Counted from the stretch's first letter, positions 53,676 through 63,006 are shown. The stretch: DNA of 64,000 bases from Pseudomonadota bacterium (GCA_023423275.1 JAFAFW010000037.1:62001-126000); one strand, 5' to 3'. Numbers and translations are program-made. Notes: generated from the letters alone by a model not told the origin.

Positions 53676-54309
53676 ACGTACAGTTCGAAGTCGATGGTAC
53701 TATGGTGATTGCCGGGACAATCGACACCTGAGCGTTGACGCGATCCCCACAAGTCTCAAGCCCGCCGATATAGCTTCTGGGATCGAGCCACGAATGTCGC
53801 CGACCCACCGGCGGCGAAGGCCGACATCTGGAGTGATACCACGACAAGCGTGAGCGGCAACGAGAAGACCGTCGCCGCTTGTGAATGGCATGGCTTCCGC
53901 TCCCTCTGGAGGCTGTGTGAGAACGCGACGTTCGGGAAAAAGCAGGCGGTTTGCCTCCTCAGGGTCAGTAGATTCCCCTCGGCTCCACCAACCGGCGCTA
54001 TCCCTTCTCAAATATTGAGATTTTTCGACCGGTCTTCCAAACTTTTGGATCAGTAGCTGGACCGTCAGCCGGCTCATGCTGCTTTAGCCAGCTTCTTCCA
54101 TTCGATCACTTTCGCAGTGCAGCGTCACGGGGCCGCCGACGCGATCTCCGTCCGAGAGGCTGACATTGGAATCTCTGGTGCCGATGTTTGCGGTCACCGG
54201 GTAGACCATCTTCGCTGCACGACGCTTCCTCACGCCGGCACCCGAAGTGATCGCCCTGCAGCGCCATCGATCGCGCGAGATATGCGGATCGAGTAGCCGG
54301 CTTCTTCAC
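53676..54309. other. Gene-poor junction around the right tRNA repeat
   Basis: 634 bases without a supportable gene. Short open frames exist on both strands, but none shows a family motif or ribosome-binding site, and the longest minus-strand frame (53700-54077) runs through the tRNA fragment. The right-hand copy of the tRNA-Ala 3' end lies at 53971-53990. An AT-rich patch with a short inverted repeat (CTCAAATATTGAG, 54007-54019) follows it. The segment looks like decayed element-end sequence. Confidence 0.55.
53971..53990 (+). repeat. attR-like direct repeat: displaced copy of the tRNA-Ala 3' end
   Basis: Exact 20-base match to 39285-39304. Immediately upstream, TCAGGGTCAGTA only loosely resembles the tRNA arm and no cloverleaf can form, so this is a fragment and not a tRNA gene. 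Confidence 0.7.
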
Positions 54310-55482
54310 TTAAGCCCCATCCACTGCGATCGGCACAACACGCGAAGGATCGAAGCATACGTGGATTGCCTCGCCTTCCTGTAACAGATCGCGCGGGAAG
54401 GACTGGACGCGCAGGGTGCCGCCGGGCCAATCGATGATGTAACTGACGATATCCCCGAGCAGAATCCGGCGCCTGACCGTGGCTTGCCATTGATTGTTTA
54501 CGCCCGGTGCAGCCGTGCGTCGCAACTCCGGATAGACGGTGCGGACAGCAACCAAATGCCGTCCATCCGCCTCTGGCGCTTGCAGCGGCAGATCGGGCGC
54601 ACATTCGACGAGGGCATCGCCAATCTTCAGAACCGGTGCGCCAGACGGCGCTGTTCCCTGCCGGGTTCCGGCCAGAATGTTTGCCGCACCGATGAAATCG
54701 GCAACAAAGCGGGTTCGCGGCCGGTCGTAGATGTCGAACGGGCGCCCGTCCTGCTCGATGCTGCCTTCGCGCATGACGATAATACGATCCGAGATCGCCA
54801 TCGCTTCTTCCTGGTCATGCGTGACGTAGATCGTGCTCAGGTCGAAGCGGTGCTGGAGCTCTTTGATCTCTTCTCGCATACGCACCCGCAGGCGGGCATC
54901 GAGATTGGAGAGCGGCTCGTCGAGCAGCATGGCCTTGGGCCGCGCGGCATAGCTTCGGGCCAGCGCCACGCGCTGCTGCTGACCGCCACTGAGATTGGTG
55001 GCCGGCCGCATCATGAAGTCCTCCATGCCGACCATGCGCAGGACTTCCTTCACGCGCTGCTGGATATCGGCATTGCTCATCCGCTGCACACGGAGCGCAT
55101 ACGCGACGTTCTCGAACACCGTCATATGTGGCCAGATGGCGTAGCTCTGAAACACCATCGATAGCTTGCGCTTTTCGGCCGGCATGTTGATGCGTCTGGA
55201 TGAGGAAAACACAGGCACACCGTCGATGACGATCTCGCCGGATACCGGTGTTTCCAGCCCTGCGATGCAGCGCAACGTCGTGGATTTTCCGCATCCTGAC
55301 GGCCCCAGCAGCGATAAGTGCTCGCCATGGCTCACCTGGAACGAGATGTTCTTGACGACGACCTTGCCGTCGTAGGCGGCGGTCAGCCCTCGCACTTCGA
55401 TATATCTCGATGCTGCGGTGTCCTCCGCCGGGCTTTCCTTGCCCACTGGAGACGCCGCCGTTGCTTCCATCAAACCGACCAT
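54310..55482 (-). CDS. ABC transporter ATP-binding protein (ferric/polyamine importer type)
   Basis: 390-residue ATPase. Seen: Walker A GPSGCGKSTT, Q-loop FQSYAIWPHM, signature LSGGQQQRVALARS, Walker B AMLLDEPLSNLD, switch His in THDQEEAM, then a C-terminal TOBE-like regulatory domain (VRRRILLGDIVSYIIDWPGG). The family includes FbpC, PotA and phosphonate-type importers, so the substrate is not given by this subunit. Last gene of a three-gene operon, 31 bases after the permease. Confidence 0.93.
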   Translation of the reverse strand: MVGLMEATAASPVGKESPAEDTAASRYIEVRGLTAAYDGKVVVKNISFQVSHGEHLSLLGPSGCGKSTTLRCIAGLETPVSGEIVIDGVPVFSSSRRINMPAEKRKLSMVFQSYAIWPHMTVFENVAYALRVQRMSNADIQQRVKEVLRMVGMEDFMMRPATNLSGGQQQRVALARSYAARPKAMLLDEPLSNLDARLRVRMREEIKELQHRFDLSTIYVTHDQEEAMAISDRIIVMREGSIEQDGRPFDIYDRPRTRFVADFIGAANILAGTRQGTAPSGAPVLKIGDALVECAPDLPLQAPEADGRHLVAVRTVYPELRRTAAPGVNNQWQATVRRRILLGDIVSYIIDWPGGTLRVQSFPRDLLQEGEAIHVCFDPSRVVPIAVDGA

Positions 55483-55513
55483 TGTCGGCCTCCTCCCTGG
55501 AATAGTGAGAGTG

Positions 55514-57232
55514 TCAGATTTTCATGTCGCGACCGGTCCAGCGCCGGACCGCGTACAGCGCGATCAGGATAATGACAGCCTGAACGATCGCCAGCGCGCT
55601 GACGCGCGGCAACCCACCGGAGTCCCAGAAACTGAAGATCGCGGGACCCAGCACCGGGTTGTGCGCATCCGACAGGAAAAGTGATGCGCTGATCTCGCGA
55701 ACCGACACCATGAACAACAATGCCCATGTCGCGAGCACGCCGGACCGCAGCAGCGGCACCGTGATGGTTCGCAGTACCCGCCACCAGTCCGCGCCACTGA
55801 CGCGGGCCGCTTCTTCGAGTGCGCCGTCGATCTGGACGACAACACCGCTCATGCCACGGTAGGCCAACGGCAGAAATACGAAGATGTAGGCCAGCAGGAC
55901 CGCGAACAAAGTCCCATAGAGCGGGATTGGCAGCGTCAGGACCATCCACAGGAAGCCGAACGCGAAGATCAGCCGCGGAAATGCCTGCGGAAGCATCGTG
56001 ACCTGCTCCAGCAGTTTGCGGCCGCCGCTCTTTGAGCGATAAACGGCGATTGCGATCAGCGTTGCGCAGGCGACACCCAGTGTACCTGTCGCCAGGCCCA
56101 GGATGAGGCTGTTGATGATCGCCTGGCGGGTGGTCGGGAACTCGATGACTACATAATGATAGTTGGCGAGCGTCCAGGTTGCCGGATTAAAGCTCAGCTC
56201 ACTGCTGGTTTGCAGGGAGGCCAGCAAGAGAGCCCCCAGCGGCAGCACCAGTGCGACGGCGATATAGAAGCTCGCCAGACCGAACAGCGGCCACTTCCAC
56301 TTGCCCATGTCGATCTGGCGCGGACGATAATTGCGACCCGAAACAACGACGAACGAGCGGCCCTTCAGGACGCGCTGAACCAGCCAGACAGCAAGGGCCG
56401 TAATGGCGATCAGCACAAGACCGAGCGCGGCTGCGAGCGGATAGTTCGGCGGATAGCCCTGCAGCAGGACATAGATCGCGTTGGTCGCGACGTAAAAGCG
56501 CGCGCTTGTCCCGAGAATGGCGGGAATTGCGAACGATCCGAGGATCGATGCGAACATGAAGAGCGCAGCGCTGAGAATCGCCGGTAGCATCAGGGGAAGC
56601 GTGATCTTCCAGGCGGTACGCCATTTGCCGCCACCGAAGATTGATGAGCTTTCCTCCAACGCCGGATCCATGCGCTGCATCGCAGCACCGATGATCAGAA
56701 TGGCGACGGGCGCCTCGAAGATCGCTTCGACGAAAATGATCCCCATCGGCGTGTAGATATCGAAGAGCGGCGACGCTCCTCCTGTCAGCCACATGTAGGC
56801 GCGATTGATCAAGCCGTCGCGCGGAGCGCCGAGCTGGCTCCAGGCCAGCGCCCCGACAAGCGGACCGAGCGGATAGGGAATGGCGACAAGAAGCTCAAAC
56901 CATTTCCGTCCAGCAATATTCGTACGATGGATCAGCCAGGCAAGGCCGACACCAATGGTGATACCGAGCAGCGTGCCGCCGGTTGCGATGAGAAGCGTAT
57001 TGCCGATCCAATCGAGATGGTTCGTCAGCTCGATGAAGTTGCCGAGGCCATATTCGACCGCCGGTAAGGCTTGAGGATCGCCGACATTGAAGGCACTCGT
57101 CACCAACAAAAAGATCGGATACCCCAGGCCCCCGATGATCAGAACGAGGGGTATCCAGACCTCCGGTCCGATGCGCGTCCAGGAACTGACGCGCTCAGGG
57201 ACCGCCGTCGCGGCGATCGCTCGGTTTGTCAT
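55514..57232 (-). CDS. ABC transporter permease with two fused transmembrane domains (FbpB-like)
   Basis: 572 residues with about twelve helices in two halves, each with an EAA coupling loop: EESSSIFGGGKWRTAWKI (about 192-210) and EEAARVSGADWWRVLRTI (about 463-480). The fused arrangement is typical of FbpB/SfuB-type ferric importers and of 2-aminoethylphosphonate-type systems. ATG 57232 shares an ATGA overlap with the end of the binding-protein gene. Confidence 0.92.
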   Translation of the reverse strand: MTNRAIAATAVPERVSSWTRIGPEVWIPLVLIIGGLGYPIFLLVTSAFNVGDPQALPAVEYGLGNFIELTNHLDWIGNTLLIATGGTLLGITIGVGLAWLIHRTNIAGRKWFELLVAIPYPLGPLVGALAWSQLGAPRDGLINRAYMWLTGGASPLFDIYTPMGIIFVEAIFEAPVAILIIGAAMQRMDPALEESSSIFGGGKWRTAWKITLPLMLPAILSAALFMFASILGSFAIPAILGTSARFYVATNAIYVLLQGYPPNYPLAAALGLVLIAITALAVWLVQRVLKGRSFVVVSGRNYRPRQIDMGKWKWPLFGLASFYIAVALVLPLGALLLASLQTSSELSFNPATWTLANYHYVVIEFPTTRQAIINSLILGLATGTLGVACATLIAIAVYRSKSGGRKLLEQVTMLPQAFPRLIFAFGFLWMVLTLPIPLYGTLFAVLLAYIFVFLPLAYRGMSGVVVQIDGALEEAARVSGADWWRVLRTITVPLLRSGVLATWALLFMVSVREISASLFLSDAHNPVLGPAIFSFWDSGGLPRVSALAIVQAVIILIALYAVRRWTGRDMKI

Positions 57233-58311
57233 AGGCCGGTCATCTTGTTCCAGATGCCGACGAATTTCTTGCGCATCGCCGGATCCTGGTACTCCTCGAA
57301 CTTGACCGGCAGCAGAAGCTTCGTGGTTGCGATGTTGGGCACGTGCTCCACCGTCACGTCCTTGCGTGCGGACGGCGAACCCTGAATGTCATTCCAGACC
57401 TGCTGGCCTTCGCGCGATGTCAGGTAATCGATAAAGATCTTCGACGCGTTGGGCCGCTTCGTGCCGATAATGCCCACGACCTGATTGACCGAGGGCGTAC
57501 CGATTTCCGGAAATACCGCCTTGACCGGATTGTTGGCCCGCATCGCCTTGACATACTGGAAGATGCTGACGCGCCCGCCGATCTTCAGATTACCGCGCTC
57601 GATATCCTGTTGGATTTGCGTCGAAGACGAATAGGCGCGTGGCTTCAACTCAGCCAGTTTGTCAAAGAAATCAGCCGGCAAAACGTCCTTCATGACGAAC
57701 CAGAAGGCATAGGACGTACCAGCCGAGGCGTTCTGAAAACCGATCTGACCTGACCAGCGCGGATTGAGAAGATCCGTCCACGTCTTGGGTGCTTCGTCTT
57801 CCTTCACGAAGCGCGGATCGTACATCATCGGCCCGGCGTTGATGTAATAGGACGTGTACCAGCCCGGCTCGTCGCTGCGATATTCCGCGTCGAAGGCATC
57901 GATTTCCTTGGGCACATAGCGCATCAGGCGGTTCTGTTTGCGCAGATTTTCCATGATGCCCGCATCCGACGTCATATAAACGTCGCCGCTGACGCTGCCC
58001 GTCCGATGCTCGGCTTCCAGCTTCGGCACGGCAGCGCCGGGCAGCAACCGCTGCTGCACCGTCTTGACGCCCGTCTTGTCGGTGAAAATCTGCAGGAACT
58101 TTACAACGTCCGCCTCCTGATCGCCGTGCCAGACGACGAGCGAACCTTCATCCGCCGCCGCCTTCAGGTCCGGCGCCGCTGTCGCTTGTGCAAGTGCGAA
58201 ACTGCGCGGAAGACTGAGCGATGCAATTCCGGCGCCAGCAGCCACGAGCAGCTTCCGGCGTGACGTACGCAATGAAACAAGATGAGACTTGGGCGTCTTG
58301 GGCTCTGCCAT
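57229..58311 (-). CDS. ABC transporter substrate-binding protein with Tat signal
   Basis: 360-residue family 1 extracellular binding protein. N-terminus has a twin-arginine motif SRRKLLVAAGAG (17-28), a hydrophobic stretch and cleavage near AQA (about 41), so it is probably exported folded. Mature part: GSLVVWHGDQEADVVKFLQI, YMTSDAGIMENLRKQ, NASAGTSYAFWFVM and GIIGTKRPNASKIFID, similar to FbpA/AfuA-like proteins. The paired Tyr ligands of true FbpA are not clearly present, so iron is not assured. First gene of the operon, divergent from the acyl-CoA dehydrogenase gene. Confidence 0.9.
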   Translation of the reverse strand: MAEPKTPKSHLVSLRTSRRKLLVAAGAGIASLSLPRSFALAQATAAPDLKAAADEGSLVVWHGDQEADVVKFLQIFTDKTGVKTVQQRLLPGAAVPKLEAEHRTGSVSGDVYMTSDAGIMENLRKQNRLMRYVPKEIDAFDAEYRSDEPGWYTSYYINAGPMMYDPRFVKEDEAPKTWTDLLNPRWSGQIGFQNASAGTSYAFWFVMKDVLPADFFDKLAELKPRAYSSSTQIQQDIERGNLKIGGRVSIFQYVKAMRANNPVKAVFPEIGTPSVNQVVGIIGTKRPNASKIFIDYLTSREGQQVWNDIQGSPSARKDVTVEHVPNIATTKLLLPVKFEEYQDPAMRKKFVGIWNKMTGL

Positions 58312-58456
58312 GTTCAGTCCTCCCAGACTGCAATGCGCGCTTATTCGCGTCTATCGGTGTGTCTAAATTCCGCGGCGATTATTGCCGATCACAGGAATGC
58401 GTCAAGCCTAAGCATGCGCCCCAGACGCAAATTCGACGAAAATTTTCATCCATGGT

Positions 58457-58484
58457 GATCTATGATCTGTGATCATTGATTGTT
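58457..58484. promoter_or_regulatory. 7-base iterated GATC motif between divergent operons
   Basis: Four heptamers in exact phase: GATCTAT, GATCTGT, GATCATT, GATTGTT. The array lies in the 202-base gap between the ABC operon and the acyl-CoA dehydrogenase operon, 30 bases upstream of ATG 58514. It may bind the GntR protein encoded at the right edge; this is inference. Confidence 0.3.
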
Positions 58485-58513
58485 TGAATGACTTGTGAGA
58501 ACAATAGGCGGCT

Positions 58514-59707
58514 ATGGCCTGCCCCTCCCGCGGCGCAACCGATCCGATAAGCGGTTTTCCGATGAATTTTGCACCGACTGAAGAACAGAGCATAGCCGTC
58601 GGTGCGTGGCGGCGCGTGCTCGAGCGGGACATCCGTCCTGTCACCGAACAACACCTCGATGCGCCCTTTCCCAAGGACGTGCTCAAGAAACTGCTGGGTA
58701 TTGCGAGCGAGTACGGCGTCGGCAGCGGCTGGGTGGCCGAGAGCGGCGGCGGACTGGGCCTCGATTTCGTGACCAGCGGACTTCTTTATGAGGAGCTGGC
58801 CCGGGTCTCGGCCGACCTTGCAGGCGCCGCATTTGTCAATGAAGGCGCCGCCCTGAAGGTTTTCAACGCCGGATCGCCGGAACTGCAGGCGCGCTATCTC
58901 AAGGACACGATCGCCGGCAAACTGATCGGCTGTTCGGCCATCAGCGAGCCGAATGTCGGATCGCACGTGCGCGGCATGCAGACGCGCGCCGTCCGCGATG
59001 GCAACAATTACCGCATCACCGGCGAGAAGCTGTGGATCTCCAATTCCGCCGTCGCCGACTACGTCGTGCTGATCGCCGCCACGGGCGATCAGGAATTCAC
59101 GATGTTTCTCGTCGATCGTGAAGAACACGGCTTCCGCTCCGTCGAGGTCGAAAAGCTCGGGCTCAACGGATGGTCTCTTGGCCAGATCATTCTTGAGGAT
59201 GTCGTCGTTCCGGCAACCAACATCATGGGCAAGCTCGGCGGCGGCTTGCGGGAAACCATGAAGGGGTTCGAGCGCTCGCGCTGCTTTATTTCCCTGGTCG
59301 CCCTAGGGCTAGGGCGCGCAAGCCTGGATGCGGCCATTGCCTATGCCAAGGAGCGTGTCCAGTTCGGCAAGCCGATCGGCGCGCATCAGCTCGTGCAGCA
59401 GTTGGTCGCGGAAATGGCCACTGAGCTCGATGCATCGCGGCTGATGGTGTTTCGTGCACTGTCCATGCTCGATCAGAACGTCGGCTCGAATATCGAGGCG
59501 GCGATGGCCAAGGTCTTCACGACGGAGGCCGTGCAGCGGATCACCTCGAAAGCCATCCAGGTGCATGGCGCATTCGGCATCAGCAAGGAATTCCCGGTTG
59601 AGCGCTATTTCCGCTCCGCGCGACTGCTGACGATCCCGGACGGCACGACACAGATCAATAACCTCGTCATCGGCCGCAATTTGCTCGGCCTCGACGCATT
59701 TTCATAA
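58514..59707 (+). CDS. Acyl-CoA dehydrogenase family protein
   Basis: 397 residues from ATG 58514 (AGGCGG upstream); ATG 58562 (381 residues, M-N-F-A-P-T-E-E-Q) fits the family start better and is a real alternative. FAD enzyme introducing a C=C into an acyl-CoA. Seen: SAISEPNVGSHVRGMQTRA, NYRITGEKLWISNSAVADY, QFGKPIGAHQLVQQLVAEM and the C-terminal IPDGTTQINNLVIGRNLL. At the place of the catalytic Glu of medium-chain enzymes (Y-E-G-T) there is Asp (IPDGT; residue 376 from 58514). First gene of a catabolic operon. Confidence 0.9.
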   Translation: MACPSRGATDPISGFPMNFAPTEEQSIAVGAWRRVLERDIRPVTEQHLDAPFPKDVLKKLLGIASEYGVGSGWVAESGGGLGLDFVTSGLLYEELARVSADLAGAAFVNEGAALKVFNAGSPELQARYLKDTIAGKLIGCSAISEPNVGSHVRGMQTRAVRDGNNYRITGEKLWISNSAVADYVVLIAATGDQEFTMFLVDREEHGFRSVEVEKLGLNGWSLGQIILEDVVVPATNIMGKLGGGLRETMKGFERSRCFISLVALGLGRASLDAAIAYAKERVQFGKPIGAHQLVQQLVAEMATELDASRLMVFRALSMLDQNVGSNIEAAMAKVFTTEAVQRITSKAIQVHGAFGISKEFPVERYFRSARLLTIPDGTTQINNLVIGRNLLGLDAFS

Positions 59708-59719
59708 GACCCGCAGCGC

Positions 59720-61378
59720 ATGTCCACCATCGACCTCGACAGCTTGCAGATCGCAGACGTCGACATCCTCGTTCTCGGCGGCGGGTTCGCTGGCACACGT
59801 GCGGCGGTTGCGGCCCGTGAGGCCGGCGCCGAGGTCGGACACGCATTTCTGGCGCGCGGCGCATCGCCCTATGTGATCGGCGCCAATGTGCCGCTCGGTG
59901 CCGTCGACAGCCGCGACAGCCCGGAACAGTACATCACCGACATGCTGGAAGGCGGTTATCATCTGAACGATCGCCGCCTATTGAAGGCGCTGGCAGAGAA
60001 TTCCGTCGCTTCATTTCAGGATCTGGTCCGGATCGGCGTCCCGTTCGCAAAGGATGACAACGGATTTCTGCAGCGGCATCTGTCCGGCAACGTATATCCC
60101 CGCTCCGTCTACGTCCCACAGGGCGTCGGCAAGGTGGTGCTGGAACATCTCGCGCGGCGCAGCGAGGAAATTGGCGTCCGCACGTGGTCCGGACATCGTG
60201 TTGTCGCGCTGCTGCGCGACCAGGGGTCCGTCGTCGGCGCGTTGCTGGCCGACCGGCGATCCGGAACCATCATGGCCGTTCATGCCGGCGCGGTCGTTCT
60301 GGCCATGGGCGGCATCGGCCAGATCTACAGCGACAGCACCTATCCAACCGATGTCGCGTCGGATGCCTACGCCCTGGCGCTCGAAGCGGGCGCAACATTG
60401 ATCGACATGGAGTTCGTGCAGTTCGAACCCGTCGTCATCGTCGATCCTGAAGGCGCCCGCGGCATGGAAATGCCCACCGCGATGCTTGGCGACGGTGCCC
60501 AGCTTCTCAATGCCAACGGCGAGCGCTTCATGTTCCGCTATAACCCGGAGCACGGCGAGAAAAAGATCGAGAAAGCGCGGATGTCCCTGTGCATCCAGCA
60601 GGAGATCGACGAAGGGCGCGGTCTCGAGGGTGGCACGGTTCTCTTCGATACGACGACCGTGCCGGTCGACAAGCTCGAGAGCTACGTGTCGCACTGCAAG
60701 CGTCTACGCGCATCGGGACTGGAGCCGCGCGAACGCGGGCCCCTGGTGCGCCCCGCCGCACACAGCGAAATGGGCGGCGTTGCCATTGATCCGGACGGGC
60801 AGACCGGCATTGCGGGACTGTTCGCCGCCGGTGAAGCGAGCGGCGGCATACATGGCGCCAGCCGGCTGGCTGGCAACGGCGGCGGCGAGACAATGGCCAT
60901 GGGCTGGCTCGTCGGCCGCGCGGCAGCACGCAATCCCGGACGACCACAGGTCAGTAATTGGGCCGCTGTGCACACGGCGGCACTGAAGGATTTTGTTCCG
61001 ACACAAAGCGGCGGCGCACCTGATCTCACCGCGGATCAGATCAAGCACGGCATCCGCACGGCCATGAGCGACTGCGCCGGTCTCTATCGCACCGCCATGG
61101 GATTGAACGACGGCCTGGAACAGCTCGCCTCGCTTGCCGCGCAGGCTGCACTGCTTCCGGCCACGAAACTGGACGATGCGCTGCAGGCCCGCTCATGCCG
61201 CAACATGGCACTGGTCGCGCGCCTCATTCTCGAATCCGCGCTGGCGCGCACGGAAAGCCGTGGCGCGCATCAGCGCCGGGATTTTCCCGCGCGTGACGAT
61301 GCGCAATGGCTGAAACACATCAGTTTCCGGCGCGATGCGTCGGGCGCGGTAACAATGGGCGAAACGCCCCTGCAATGA
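59720..61378 (+). CDS. Fumarate reductase/succinate dehydrogenase-like FAD flavoprotein
   Basis: 552 residues. Seen: FAD-binding DILVLGGGFAGTRAAVAARE (about 14-33), AVVLAMGGIGQIYSDST, EFVQFEPV, GAQLLNANGERFM, and a C-terminal FAD segment GEASGGIHGASRLAGNGG. The active-site-region motif usually H-Y-x-M-G-G-I reads AAHSEMGGVAID here. Members include L-aspartate oxidase and soluble fumarate, urocanate and ketosteroid oxidoreductases. No iron-sulfur or membrane subunit gene is adjacent, so this is probably a soluble enoate-type oxidoreductase. Starts 13 bases after the dehydrogenase; ATGA overlap with the CoA-transferase gene. Confidence 0.87.
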   Translation: MSTIDLDSLQIADVDILVLGGGFAGTRAAVAAREAGAEVGHAFLARGASPYVIGANVPLGAVDSRDSPEQYITDMLEGGYHLNDRRLLKALAENSVASFQDLVRIGVPFAKDDNGFLQRHLSGNVYPRSVYVPQGVGKVVLEHLARRSEEIGVRTWSGHRVVALLRDQGSVVGALLADRRSGTIMAVHAGAVVLAMGGIGQIYSDSTYPTDVASDAYALALEAGATLIDMEFVQFEPVVIVDPEGARGMEMPTAMLGDGAQLLNANGERFMFRYNPEHGEKKIEKARMSLCIQQEIDEGRGLEGGTVLFDTTTVPVDKLESYVSHCKRLRASGLEPRERGPLVRPAAHSEMGGVAIDPDGQTGIAGLFAAGEASGGIHGASRLAGNGGGETMAMGWLVGRAAARNPGRPQVSNWAAVHTAALKDFVPTQSGGAPDLTADQIKHGIRTAMSDCAGLYRTAMGLNDGLEQLASLAAQAALLPATKLDDALQARSCRNMALVARLILESALARTESRGAHQRRDFPARDDAQWLKHISFRRDASGAVTMGETPLQ

Positions 61379-62574
61379 GTGCAAGTTCGGAGGATCGGGT
61401 GACACAGAAACCGCTTAACGGCATCAAGGTCGTGGATTTCACGCGCATGTTTGCCGGCCCGTTCTGCGCCATGCTGCTGGCGGATCTGGGCGCCGACGTC
61501 GTGAAGATCGAATCGCCGGACGGTGATCCGATCCGCCATCAGGGCCCTCCGTTCTACGACAAGGAGAGCATGAGCTTTCTGGCCGTAAACCGGAACAAGC
61601 GGTCCGTCGTGCTGAACGCCAAGCAGCCCGAGGATCTCAAGCTCATCCACCGGCTGGTCGAGCAGGCGGACGTCGTTGTCGAAAACTTCCTGCCCGGCGT
61701 CATGGAGCGCATGGGCCTGGGCTATGAGGAAGTCTCCAAGAAGCGCCCGCAGATCATCTACGCGGCGATGTCCGGCATGGGCGCGACCGGCCCGTTGCAC
61801 GATAAGAAAGCATTTGACCTGACCATCCAGGCCGAGGCCGGTTTCATGAGCCTAACCGGCGAACCGGGCGGCCAGCCCATCAAGCTCGGCACTTCCGTGT
61901 TTGATCTCGTCTGCGGTCAATACGCGACCAACGCCATCGTCACTGCCCTCTTCCAGCGCACACAGACCCAGCGCGGTTGCCGCATCGAGACCAGCTTGTA
62001 CGAAGGCCTCGTCAGCTTCCTCGTCGATGCGGGCATGGAATGGCTGCTGATGAATAACCTGCGCGCCAAATGGGGTTCGGAGCACGCCAGCACCGTCCCC
62101 TATAAGGCATTCAAGGCCAAGGACGGCTGGATCGTCATCGGCGCGGCGGTGCAGCGGCTCTACGAAACGTTCGTCGAAATCCTCGGCCGTGCCGATCTGG
62201 CGACCGATCCGCGCTTCGTCACGCTGAAGGGGCGCGTCTCCAATCGCGCCGAGCTCTACGGCATTCTCGATGCCGAAGTCGCGAAATGGCCGATGGCGGA
62301 GCTGGCCGCCAAGCTCGACGCCGCAGGCGTACCCTGCGCGCTCGTCAACACGATGAAGGATGTTTTCGAGCATCCGCAAACCAAGGCGCGCGACATGCTC
62401 GTCAAGATCCGCAAATCGGACGGCAGCGAAATGCCGATGATCGGCTCGGCGATGAAATTCAGCACATTCGACATCACCGAGGGCTGGACCGCACCGCCGG
62501 CATTGGGCCAGCACACTGGCGAAGTTCTGCAGGAATGGCTGGGCGTCACAGCGCCGGAACCCCAAAAGGTTTAG
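61375..62574 (+). CDS. CaiB/BaiF (family III) CoA transferase
   Basis: 399 residues from ATG 61375, which overlaps the flavoprotein stop. Moves CoA between carboxylic acids, the likely activation step of this pathway. Seen: LNGIKVVDFTRMFAGPFC, LADLGADVVKIESP, VVENFLPGVMERMGLGYEEV, YAAMSGMGATGP, catalytic-type Asp148 in KAFDLTIQAEAGFMSLTG, and VPCALVNTMKDVFEHPQ. The donor/acceptor pair cannot be read from sequence. Confidence 0.93.
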   Translation: MSASSEDRVTQKPLNGIKVVDFTRMFAGPFCAMLLADLGADVVKIESPDGDPIRHQGPPFYDKESMSFLAVNRNKRSVVLNAKQPEDLKLIHRLVEQADVVVENFLPGVMERMGLGYEEVSKKRPQIIYAAMSGMGATGPLHDKKAFDLTIQAEAGFMSLTGEPGGQPIKLGTSVFDLVCGQYATNAIVTALFQRTQTQRGCRIETSLYEGLVSFLVDAGMEWLLMNNLRAKWGSEHASTVPYKAFKAKDGWIVIGAAVQRLYETFVEILGRADLATDPRFVTLKGRVSNRAELYGILDAEVAKWPMAELAAKLDAAGVPCALVNTMKDVFEHPQTKARDMLVKIRKSDGSEMPMIGSAMKFSTFDITEGWTAPPALGQHTGEVLQEWLGVTAPEPQKV

Positions 62575-62586
62575 GAGACGCAAGCC

Positions 62587-63006
62587 ATGACCTACGAGAA
62601 AAACCCTGTCGTCGAGATCGGCGCGCGCATTGTCTACGCGAAGACGATCACCGAAGCGGATGTCTATATGTACGCTGGTGTGACGGGAGACTTCTCCCCC
62701 AACCACATCGACGAAATGTATATGAGCGAAGGCCATTACGGCCATCGCATCGCGCACGGCACCCTGATGATGGGCTTGATGTCCGCGGCGTCGGCGCGGC
62801 TGCGGCTCGGTCGCACGGTGTCACTGGGCTACGACCGCGTGCGCTTCACCGGTCCCGTCTTTTTCGGCGATACCATTTCCACGACCTACACACTGACGCG
62901 GATCGATCGCGAGAAACGGCGCGCCTACGCCGACGTCGAATGCGTCAATCAGCATGGCAAGGTGGTCGCGGTGGCAACCAACGTTCGCGCATGGGTCGAT
63001 CAATGA
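62587..63006 (+). CDS. MaoC-type enoyl-CoA hydratase
   Basis: 139-residue single hot-dog domain. Seen: the hydratase-2 motif GDFSPNHIDEMYM with Asp and His, followed by GHRIAHGTLMMGLMSAAS. MaoC enzymes hydrate trans-2-enoyl-CoA to the (R)-3-hydroxy form. 12 bases after the CoA-transferase gene with GGAGACG upstream; TGA overlaps the next ATG. Confidence 0.92.
   Translation: MTYEKNPVVEIGARIVYAKTITEADVYMYAGVTGDFSPNHIDEMYMSEGHYGHRIAHGTLMMGLMSAASARLRLGRTVSLGYDRVRFTGPVFFGDTISTTYTLTRIDREKRRAYADVECVNQHGKVVAVATNVRAWVDQ

Larger units (their letters stand above)
39305..53990. mobile_element. Putative tRNA-Ala genomic island (14.7 kb)
   Basis: The interval between the tRNA-Ala 3' end and its exact 20-base copy. 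Everything left of it is conserved housekeeping sequence; everything inside is accessory: transposase and receptor remnants next to the tRNA, then regulators, catabolic enzymes and two TRAP transporters, with a gene-poor stretch just before the right repeat. No integrase gene survives, so mobility would need one in trans. The accessory content continues past 53990, so this could be one of two islands in tandem or the inner part of a larger one. The boundary is inferred from the repeat alone. Confidence 0.55.

Noticed and set aside
53960..53990. Second tRNA-Ala gene
   Set aside because: Only the T-loop-to-CCA part matches; no D arm or anticodon arm can be folded upstream. Recorded as an att-like repeat.
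53700..54077. Minus-strand open frame of 125 codons across the right repeat
   Set aside because: It reads through the tRNA fragment, lacks a family motif and sits in decayed sequence; not supportable as a gene.
57229..58311. Definite ferric-iron importer (fbpA)
   Set aside because: The fold family fits, but the adjacent Tyr ligands of FbpA are not clear and the context is carboxylate catabolism, so substrate was left open.
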